Shown here: in pieces, positions 1 through 5,172 of the stretch | Layout of the letters: every line of letters begins with the position of its first letter | How positions within the stretch are numbered: position 1 is the stretch's first letter | Origin: Bifidobacterium breve | GTDB taxonomy: Bacteria; Actinomycetota; Acidimicrobiia; Acidimicrobiales; Ilumatobacteraceae | NCBI GenBank assembly: GCA_945869715.1 | Contig: CAMBPP010000092.1 | Location: 1-5,832, forward strand | Reading direction: 5' to 3' | Length of the DNA stretch: 5,832 bases | The notes under the pieces: generated by a model | What the model was told of the DNA's origin: nothing | Database searches by the model: none | What the model saw: the letters and a program-made list of their open reading frames with translations, nothing else | Translations under genes and position numbers: made by a program

Positions 1-177
1 CATGTTTCTTCGGGCATTACTGCAGAAGCATTTTTGAAGCGCACTGCTATTGCTCGTTCCAATGAGGTGGCTCTACGCCGCATGGCGCCTTCCATTATTA
101 CGTTGGCCACGCACGAAGGTTTTCCTGCGCACGCCAATGCCATTACCAATCGATTCACTACTGGAGATCATTCATGA
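1..177 (+). CDS. hisD: Histidinol dehydrogenase, C-terminal fragment (5' part outside window)
   Basis: Frame 1 is open from the first base to a TGA at 175-177, giving 58 residues of a gene that starts upstream of the window. The peptide reads SSGITAEAFLKRT, then ALRRMAPSIITLA, then EGFPAHANAI, and ends soon after. This matches the C-terminal helical domain of histidinol dehydrogenase, the zinc enzyme that oxidises L-histidinol to L-histidine with two NAD+ in the last steps of histidine synthesis. The His of PAHANAI (about visible residue 44) aligns with the zinc ligand that the partner subunit supplies in the E. coli dimer (His419). The catalytic core and NAD site are not visible, so the call rests on this tail alone. 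The TGA overlaps the ATG of the next gene, which suggests co-transcription and coupling. In many actinobacteria hisD is followed by hisC, but not here. Confidence 0.78.
   Translation, partial: HVSSGITAEAFLKRTAIARSNEVALRRMAPSIITLATHEGFPAHANAITNRFTTGDHS
163..166 (+). promoter_or_regulatory. Ribosome binding site of the YqeY-family gene
   Basis: GGAG lies 7 bases before the ATG at 174 and inside the end of hisD. It supports the ATG at 174-176 as the true start, and therefore the ATGA stop/start overlap with hisD. Confidence 0.7.
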
Positions 178-635
178 GTTCATTAAGAGAAACACTGAAA
201 GCAGACCTCACCACAGCAATGAAGGCTCGTGATGAAGCAACAGTGTCTACGTTGCGCATGGTTATTGCTGCAGTCATGAATGCCGAAGTAGCTGGCAATG
301 AAGCAGTTGTATTGTCCGACGAGCAAGTGATGGCAGTGCTTCTTGCAGAAGGCAAAAAGCGCACTGAGGCTGCACAAATTTATGCCGACAATGGCCGCAA
401 CGAAGCTGCTGCGAAAGAGCGCTCTGAGTACGCCATCATTGAGCGTTATCTTCCGGCGGCTATGAGCGATGACGAACTGAACACAATTGTGCAAGAAGAA
501 GCAGCGAAGGCTGCAGCTGCCGGCGCAACCGGCGGCAAAGCAATGGGTGTTGTGGTGAAAGCTGTTCGTGAACGTGTTGGCACTGGTGCCGATGGCTCAC
601 GTGTTTCTGCAGCAGTAAAAATTGCCCTCGGCTAA
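174..635 (+). CDS. GatB/YqeY domain-containing protein
   Basis: The gene encodes 153 residues, close to the usual length of about 150 for stand-alone YqeY proteins. Family features run in order. LKADLTTAMKARD with STLRMV (residues 8-30) forms the first helices. LSDEQVMAVLLAEGKKRTEAA (47-67) is the typical Lys/Arg-rich helix. ERSEYAIIERYLP (82-94) matches the conserved E-x-IIE-x-YLP stretch. GGKAMGVVVKAVRERVGTGADGSRV (120-144) is the end domain shared with the GatB C-terminus. YqeY resembles the tRNA-binding tail domain of GatB, the amidotransferase subunit that makes Gln-tRNA or Asn-tRNA. Its own role is not well defined, and amidotransferase activity should not be assumed because the kinase-like core of GatB is absent. 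The start is fixed by GGAG and the ATGA overlap with the hisD-like gene. The stop lies 4 bases from the opposing clpB stop. Confidence 0.9.
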   Translation: MSSLRETLKADLTTAMKARDEATVSTLRMVIAAVMNAEVAGNEAVVLSDEQVMAVLLAEGKKRTEAAQIYADNGRNEAAAKERSEYAIIERYLPAAMSDDELNTIVQEEAAKAAAAGATGGKAMGVVVKAVRERVGTGADGSRVSAAVKIALG

Positions 636-639
636 ATTT

Positions 640-3135
640 CTACACACTCACTTGAATTTGTACGTCGAGTTCGCTGTTATTCACTGTCACTAAAACCGTG
701 GAATCTTCAACTGCTTTGCCTTCAAGTATGAATATCGCTGCCTTATCGGCTATTTCACGTTGAATGAGTCGCTTCAACGGGCGCGCACCATAACTGGGGT
801 CGTAACCCTTTTCGGCAAGTAGCAACCGTGCTTCGGGAGTGACGGCCAAAGTAATACGGCGGTCTGCCATACGAGCAATGAGGTGTTGCAACTGAATATC
901 GACAATGGCACCAAGGTCGTCTTGCGTGAGTGAGCGAAAGCGCACAATGTCGTCAACACGGTTAATGAACTCGGGTCGGAAAAATTCGAGCGGATCACCT
1001 GGCAGGTTGCTTGTCATAACGAGCACAACATTGGTGAAGTCCACCGTGCGGCCTTGACCATCGGTGAGGCGGCCATCGTCGAGCACTTGTAACAAAATGT
1101 TGAACACTTCAGGGTGCGCTTTTTCAATTTCATCAAGCAGCACCACGCTGTAGGGGCGCCGACGCACTGCTTCGGTAAGTTGCCCACCTTCTTCATAACC
1201 CACATACCCCGGAGGAGCACCCACGAGGCGGCTCACGGAAAACTTCTCCATGTACTCCGCCATGTCGATGCGCACCATGGCACGCTCGTCGTCGAAGAGA
1301 AATTCGGCAAGAGCACGAGCGAGCTCGGTTTTACCCACACCAGTTGGACCCAAGAACATAAATGAACCAATGGGCCGGTTCGGGTCAGACAAACCAGCAC
1401 GACTGCGACGCACTGCATTAGCTACGGCGGTCACCGCAGCATCTTGACCAATGACTCGGTTGTGCAACAGACCTTCCAGCAACACCAACTTGCTCATTTC
1501 ACCTTCAAGCAAGCGGCTCACAGGAACGCCCGTCCATTTGCCCACGACCTCGGCAATATCTTCGGCGTCTACTTCTTCTTTTAACATGCGGTTGCCCAGT
1601 TGCAAAGTATTGAGATGCTCTGTCGCGCCAGTAATACGGCGCTCTAATTCGGGAATACGTCCGTAACTAATTTCAGCAGCTTTGGCTAAATCGGTCTCGC
1701 GTTCAACAATAGAACGCAACGCTTCAAGTTCTTCTTTCAAAGTGCGAATGGCAGCGATGGCTTCTTTCTCTGCATTCCAATGCACTTTCATTTCATCGGT
1801 CTGCTCTTGCAAGCGGTCGAGTTCTTCGTTAATTGATTCAAGGCGCTCACGCGATGCCGTGTCGGTTTCTTTGTCGAGTGCAACGCGCTCAATTTCTAAT
1901 TGCAATATGCGGCGGTCAACCACATCAATTTCTGTGGGAAGCGAATCGATTTCAATACGCAGCTTGCTGGCGGCTTCGTCAACAAGGTCAATTGCTTTAT
2001 CAGGCAAGAAACGGTTGGTGAGATAACGGTTTGACAAAACTGCAGCACTGACGAGTGCGCTGTCTTGAATACGCACACCGTGGTGCACCTCGTAACGTTC
2101 TTTCAGACCGCGCAAAATGGCAATGGTGTCTTCCACACTTGGTTCACCCACATATACCTGTTGGAACCGACGTTCGAGTGCCGCGTCTTTTTCCACATGC
2201 TTGCGAAATTCATCGAGCGTGGTGGCGCCAATCATGCGCAGTTCACCACGCGCCAACATGGGCTTAATCATGTTGCCGGCATCCACTGCGCCTTCTGCGC
2301 CGCCAGCACCTACCAACGTGTGCATTTCATCGACGAAGGTAATGACATCGCCTTGCGCGTCAATAATTTCTTTCAACACGGCTTTCAAACGTTCTTCAAA
2401 CTCGCCGCGGTATTTCGCACCAGCAACCATTGAGGCAATGTCGAGTGAAATGAGGCGCTTGTGTTTCAAACCTTCAGGTACGTCGCCATCGGCAATACGG
2501 CGCGCTAGACCTTCAACAATTGCGGTTTTACCAACACCTGGTTCCCCAATGAGCACAGGGTTATTTTTGGTGCGCCGAGAAAGCACTTGAATGACACGGC
2601 GAATTTCTTCGTCGCGACCAATGACAGGGTCAATTTTTCCTTCGCGGGCACGAGCAGTGAGGTCAAGTCCATATTTTTCCAAGGCTTGAAACTGTTCTTC
2701 GGGGTTTTGTGACGTCACACGATGCGAACCACGTACTTCGCGCAGGGCAATCAACATTTCATCACTGCCAATACCCACACGCTGATTCATGGCAAGGAGC
2801 AAATGCTCAACCGACACGTAGTCGTCATGAAGATCGGTACGCACTTTGTCGGCGTTTTCAAAAACATTGCTGAGCTCACGGTTCATGCGCGGTTCTTCGC
2901 TGCCGTATGCATGTGGCAACTTACTCACGGCCTCATCGGCCTTATTGCGCAGCATCAAAGGTGCAACACCCAATTTTTGCAAAATACCAGGAACAATTGT
3001 TCCGTCTTGACGCAGCAAAGCCGACATCAAATGATCGGGTGTAATTGCTGGGTTACTGCGCCCACGAGCATCGTCGAGGGTTGCTGCAACGGCCTCTTGA
3101 GTTTTGGCAGTCCACTTCTTTGGGTCAATTGCCAC
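640..3135 (-). CDS. clpB: ATP-dependent disaggregase ClpB (Hsp100, AAA+)
   Basis: The protein has 831 residues, somewhat short for ClpB (usually about 850-870). It is a cytoplasmic hexameric ring that threads aggregated proteins through its pore and hands them to DnaK/DnaJ/GrpE. Domains in order: Clp N-domain (about 1-140); AAA1 with Walker A GEPGVGKT (197-204), pore loop KYRG (Y242), Walker B ending DE (269-270) and arginine fingers R322/R323; a coiled-coil M-domain (about 395-520), the mark of ClpB and its docking site for DnaK; AAA2 with Walker A GPTGVGKT (596-603), pore loop GYVG (Y644), Walker B ending DE (668-669), sensor-1 N710, arginine finger R726 and sensor-2 GAR (783-785). All catalytic residues are present. 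The missing length is mainly in a loop after sensor 1 (residues 711-718). There is no IGF/L tripeptide for ClpP and an M-domain is present, so this is ClpB and not ClpA or ClpC. The start is GTG, 2 bases after the hspR stop. It is the last gene of the operon. Confidence 0.97.
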   Translation of the reverse strand: MAIDPKKWTAKTQEAVAATLDDARGRSNPAITPDHLMSALLRQDGTIVPGILQKLGVAPLMLRNKADEAVSKLPHAYGSEEPRMNRELSNVFENADKVRTDLHDDYVSVEHLLLAMNQRVGIGSDEMLIALREVRGSHRVTSQNPEEQFQALEKYGLDLTARAREGKIDPVIGRDEEIRRVIQVLSRRTKNNPVLIGEPGVGKTAIVEGLARRIADGDVPEGLKHKRLISLDIASMVAGAKYRGEFEERLKAVLKEIIDAQGDVITFVDEMHTLVGAGGAEGAVDAGNMIKPMLARGELRMIGATTLDEFRKHVEKDAALERRFQQVYVGEPSVEDTIAILRGLKERYEVHHGVRIQDSALVSAAVLSNRYLTNRFLPDKAIDLVDEAASKLRIEIDSLPTEIDVVDRRILQLEIERVALDKETDTASRERLESINEELDRLQEQTDEMKVHWNAEKEAIAAIRTLKEELEALRSIVERETDLAKAAEISYGRIPELERRITGATEHLNTLQLGNRMLKEEVDAEDIAEVVGKWTGVPVSRLLEGEMSKLVLLEGLLHNRVIGQDAAVTAVANAVRRSRAGLSDPNRPIGSFMFLGPTGVGKTELARALAEFLFDDERAMVRIDMAEYMEKFSVSRLVGAPPGYVGYEEGGQLTEAVRRRPYSVVLLDEIEKAHPEVFNILLQVLDDGRLTDGQGRTVDFTNVVLVMTSNLPGDPLEFFRPEFINRVDDIVRFRSLTQDDLGAIVDIQLQHLIARMADRRITLAVTPEARLLLAEKGYDPSYGARPLKRLIQREIADKAAIFILEGKAVEDSTVLVTVNNSELDVQIQVSV
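2990..3003. repeat. Perfect 14-bp palindrome with a GAAC-N4-GTTC core inside clpB
   Basis: GGAACAATTGTTCC is its own reverse complement. Its core matches the general GAAC-N4-GTTC form of LexA/SOS boxes in Gram-positive bacteria, though the flanking bases G and C differ from the usual C and G. It falls in the codons for GTIVP in the ClpB N-domain, about 130-145 bases into the gene. The palindrome is certain. Binding by LexA or any other protein is speculative. Confidence 0.4.
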
Positions 3136-3137
3136 TG

Positions 3138-3545
3138 TTAGTACCTGTCCTTGTTGAAAATGCTCGGACGTTCACGAAACACGGCAACTGCTTGGCGCAG
3201 TGGCACAAGTTCGCCGCGCAATACTTCAGTTGAGGTTCTGCCAGTAAGTTGCTCTTGAAGTTGCACAACGAGTGCACGCAACTGCGCAATTTCATCTTCG
3301 AGTTGCATTACGTGGCGGATGCCTTCAAGGTTCATACCTTCAGCAGCAAGTTCAGCAACGCGCTTTAAGCGAGCAATGTCTGCTTCGCTATAACGCCTGT
3401 TGCCACCAGAGGTTCGACCAGGCGTAACGAGCCCACGGCGTTCGTAAATACGCAACGTTTGTGGGTGCACACCAGCAAGTTCTGCAGCAACAGAAATGAC
3501 GTAGACCGTTTCCACAGGAACACCGTCAGTACGCCCCGGTGCCAT
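3138..3545 (-). CDS. hspR: Heat-shock repressor HspR (MerR family)
   Basis: The gene encodes 135 residues. The N-terminal winged helix-turn-helix carries the HspR signature: VYVISVAAELAGVHPQTLRIYERRGLV (14-40), then TPGRTSGGNRRYSEADI (41-57), then MNLEGIRHVMQLE (71-83). A predicted coiled coil follows (EDEIAQLRALVVQLQEQL, 83-100), as in MerR dimers. I see no cysteine cluster, so it is not a metal-sensing MerR. In Streptomyces and Mycobacterium, HspR represses dnaK-grpE-dnaJ-hspR, and in some species clpB, by binding HAIR inverted repeats (CTTGAGT-N7-ACTCAAG) with DnaK as co-repressor. Free DnaK falls when misfolded proteins rise, and repression lifts. Its place between dnaJ and clpB in this operon strongly supports that role. 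The ATG lies 2 bases after the dnaJ stop. An in-frame GTG at codon 11 has no clear binding site and is less likely. No complete HAIR element is visible in the window, as expected if it lies upstream of dnaK. Confidence 0.94.
   Translation of the reverse strand: MAPGRTDGVPVETVYVISVAAELAGVHPQTLRIYERRGLVTPGRTSGGNRRYSEADIARLKRVAELAAEGMNLEGIRHVMQLEDEIAQLRALVVQLQEQLTGRTSTEVLRGELVPLRQAVAVFRERPSIFNKDRY
3144..3152 (-). promoter_or_regulatory. Ribosome binding site supporting the GTG start of clpB
   Basis: Read on the minus strand this is AAGGACAGG. The distal AAGGA ends 12 bases before the GTG and the proximal AGG ends 8 bases before it. The element lies within the last codons of hspR. The GTG at 3133-3135 begins a protein whose first residues (MAIDPKKWTAKTQEA) align with ClpB N-termini, and no ATG stands nearby in frame. 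The GTG is therefore the best start, probably reached by coupling from hspR. Confidence 0.55.
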
Positions 3546-3547
3546 GG

Positions 3548-4657
3548 TTATTTCACCTTGTCGCTCGTGTTGTGTAACTCTGCGAGTTGCTCAATAATGT
3601 CGCGCTCTTCTTTGCTGACCTTCGAGGGTATGAGCACATCAATTGTCACAATGAGGTCGCCAGTTTTTGAAGTGGTTTCAATACCGCGGCCTTTCACTCT
3701 GTGCTTACTTCCCGACTGCGTGCCGCTTTTAATTTTCAACAACACAGAAGCTCCGTCGAGTGTGGGCACCAATACTTCACTACCCAGCACTGCTTGGTGG
3801 TACGCAACAGATATGTGAACTAACAAGTTCACCCCGTCACGAGAGAAAGTGGCATGCGGCATCACTTTGCACTCCACGAGCAAGTCGCCAGCTGGGCCAC
3901 CATTGTGCCCAGGCGCACCACGACCCTTCAAACGAATGCGTTGACCGTTATCGACTCCTGCTGGAATACGTACCTTTACTTCGCGGGCACGATGTTCACG
4001 GCCAGACCCACGACATGAGCCACATGGGTATTCAACGGTGGTTCCTTTTCCTTGACACCGCGGGCACGGTGAAGAAAAGGAAAACACTCCTTGGTTGGAA
4101 TCGACTGCGCCACGACCACCACACTGCGAACATGGTTGAGGCGTAGTACCCGTGCGTGCACCAGAACCTTGGCACCCAGTGCACACTGCTTCTGAAGTGA
4201 GATGCAACGTAGTGGTAATGCCATGGGCGGCATCAATGAAGTCGAGCGTCAGAGACGCTTCAATATCGCCGCCGCGCTGTGGCCCGCCGCGTTGGCCTCC
4301 ACGACCACCGCGTTGTCCTCCACGTCCAAACATTTGGCCAAGGAGATCGCCCATGTCGCCGCCATTGTCGAAACGGAATCCGCCTTGCCCACCTGGCCCG
4401 CCACCGCCAAAACCCATTGGGCCAGAAGCACGTACCTCGTCGTATTCTTTGCGTTTCTTTTCGTCGCCCAACACGTCGTAGGCAGTTGATACTTCTTTGA
4501 AGCGGTCTTCTGCTTTCGGATTATCGGGGTTGGCATCGGGGTGTAGTTCGCGCGCAAGTTTGCGATATGCCTTGGTGACCTCTTTAGGAGTTGCACTTTG
4601 CGACACACCAAGAACGGAGTAGTAGTCCTTTTCAAACCACTCACGCTGCGCGGTCAT
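3548..4657 (-). CDS. dnaJ: Chaperone protein DnaJ (type I Hsp40)
   Basis: The protein has 369 residues, normal for a full type I DnaJ. The J-domain (about 9-75) has DYYSVLGV and the HPD triad at 39-41 that triggers ATP hydrolysis by DnaK. A Gly-rich linker follows (79-130), with GFGGGGPGGQGGF and an Arg/Gly-rich duplicated segment. The zinc domain has all four CxxCxGxG motifs: CTGCQGSG (159-166), CSQCGGRG (176-183), CPRCQGKG (198-205) and CGSCRGSG (212-219), enough for two zinc ions. The C-terminal substrate-binding domains start near VKVRIPAGVDNGQRIRL (228-243). The leader before the J-domain (REWFEKDYY) resembles the DnaJ1 type of actinobacteria, the form usually found in the dnaK operon. 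CbpA and type II proteins lack the zinc domain, so they are excluded. The ATG lies 3 bases after the grpE stop and the gene ends 2 bases before hspR. A possible binding site reads GAAGGT, 13 bases upstream, with a GGGG nearer to the start. Confidence 0.97.
   Translation of the reverse strand: MTAQREWFEKDYYSVLGVSQSATPKEVTKAYRKLARELHPDANPDNPKAEDRFKEVSTAYDVLGDEKKRKEYDEVRASGPMGFGGGGPGGQGGFRFDNGGDMGDLLGQMFGRGGQRGGRGGQRGGPQRGGDIEASLTLDFIDAAHGITTTLHLTSEAVCTGCQGSGARTGTTPQPCSQCGGRGAVDSNQGVFSFSSPCPRCQGKGTTVEYPCGSCRGSGREHRAREVKVRIPAGVDNGQRIRLKGRGAPGHNGGPAGDLLVECKVMPHATFSRDGVNLLVHISVAYHQAVLGSEVLVPTLDGASVLLKIKSGTQSGSKHRVKGRGIETTSKTGDLIVTIDVLIPSKVSKEERDIIEQLAELHNTSDKVK
3554..3559 (-). promoter_or_regulatory. 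Ribosome binding site of hspR
   Basis: Read on the minus strand, AAGGTG ends 8 bases before the hspR ATG. It lies within the final codons of dnaJ. This supports the ATG at 3543-3545 over the internal GTG at codon 11, and fits translation coupled to dnaJ. Confidence 0.6.
4286..4327 (-). repeat. Two-copy 21-base tandem repeat coding Arg/Gly-rich segment of DnaJ
   Basis: Two adjacent 21-base units (4307-4327 and 4286-4306) match at 18 of 21 positions. Each encodes GRGGQRG, residues 111-117 and 118-124 of DnaJ. A third, degenerate unit (GPQRGG) follows to base 4268. The copies differ only at three positions that do not change the peptide, which suggests an in-frame duplication kept for the amino-acid sequence. 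Confidence 0.75.
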
Positions 4658-4660
4658 TAT

Positions 4661-5164
4661 TTAGCCCCGCACCTTCACCATGGCAGCGCGCAATACTCGA
4701 CCCTTCCATTGGTAGCCACTGCGTAACACTTCAACTACTACTGGTCCGTCACTTGCACCATCTTCTGGTGGTTCGTGCATGACTGCTTCAGCAGTTGCTG
4801 GGTTAAAGGGCTGACCTTCTAAGTTCAATACTTCAAGGCCTTGCTTTTGCAGTACACCCAGCAATGACGACCACACAGGTTCTACACCTGCAGCACCATG
4901 AGCAAAGGCGGCTTCACATGCATCGAGCACCGGCAACAAACCTTCAACAAGTTTTCCTGTTGACCTATCAATTTCATCGGCCTGTTGTGCAACAACACGC
5001 TTGCGATAATTTTCAAAGTCGGCCTGCAAACGCAAAGCAATATCTTTAAACGAATCGCGCTCTGCTACCAGAGCATCAATATCGTGTTCAATGATTTCAG
5101 CGATGTCAGCGTCGGTAATGCTGACATCGCTTTCTGGTAAAAGTTCTTCGTTCTCGTTCGTCAT
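4661..5164 (-). CDS. grpE: Nucleotide exchange factor GrpE
   Basis: The gene encodes 167 residues, at the short end for GrpE. GrpE dimers speed release of ADP from DnaK and so reset the chaperone cycle. The first 25 or so residues are acidic and probably disordered. A long helix follows, with the family stretch RLQADFENYRKR (45-56), then LLPVLDACEAAF (76-87) in the helical bundle. The C-terminal beta domain begins at GLEVLNLEGQPFNPATAEAV (109-128), continues with the conserved HEP (130-132), and ends in VVVEVLRSGYQWKGRVLRAAMVKV (142-165). The last motif usually reads LRPA, and here it is LRAA. The ATG lies 8 bases after the dnaK stop. A modest GAGAAG lies 11 bases upstream, overlapping the end of dnaK. 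A perfect inverted repeat occupies codons 12-22. Confidence 0.96.
   Translation of the reverse strand: MTNENEELLPESDVSITDADIAEIIEHDIDALVAERDSFKDIALRLQADFENYRKRVVAQQADEIDRSTGKLVEGLLPVLDACEAAFAHGAAGVEPVWSSLLGVLQKQGLEVLNLEGQPFNPATAEAVMHEPPEDGASDGPVVVEVLRSGYQWKGRVLRAAMVKVRG
5099..5131 (-). repeat. Perfect 12-bp inverted repeat (hairpin) in the 5' end of grpE
   Basis: AGCGATGTCAGC, a 9-base loop, then GCTGACATCGCT: the arms (5099-5110 and 5120-5131) are exact reverse complements. Read on the minus strand the loop is ATTACCGAC. The element is exactly codons 12-22 of grpE, coding SDVSITDADIA, and begins 41 bases beyond the dnaK stop codon. No T-run follows on the minus strand, so it is not a standard intrinsic terminator. 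The structure is direct observation. Any function in mRNA stability, processing or translation is inference. Confidence 0.85.
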
Positions 5165-5172
5165 GTTGCGAA

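Noticed and set aside
501..533. Two small adjacent GC-rich stems (GCAGC/GCTGC and GCCGG/CCGGC) in the YqeY gene
   Set aside because: These are 5-bp stems in an Ala/Gly-rich coding stretch with no T-run after them. They are too weak to call a terminator or attenuator.
650..727. ACTTGAA and TTCAAGT in opposite orientation near the 3' end of clpB
   Set aside because: The 7-base arms are 64 bases apart inside coding sequence. They are not a plausible terminator and do not match the HspR operator.
2117..2590. Plus-strand open frame of 157 codons, with others at 1682-2026 and 2722-3141
   Set aside because: They lie antisense to clpB, resemble no family I know, are rich in Ser/Arg/Thr as expected from a shadow frame, and cover catalytic regions whose codons are fixed by ClpB.
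2708..2719. Perfect 12-bp palindrome TGTGACGTCACA in clpB, reminiscent of CRP half-sites
   Set aside because: About one 12-bp palindrome is expected by chance in a window of this size. The spacer is 2 bases, not the 6 of CRP sites, and it lies deep in a coding region.
3096..3102. CTTGAGT, a half-site of the HspR operator, just inside clpB
   Set aside because: The second half at the required N7 spacing reads GTCCACT, not ACTCAAG. The bases encode the common ClpB residues QEA. A single 7-base match is easily due to chance.
4152..4481. Plus-strand open frame of 109 codons rich in Pro and Arg
   Set aside because: It is the antisense image of the Gly-rich linker of dnaJ. The Pro-rich content follows directly from Gly codons.
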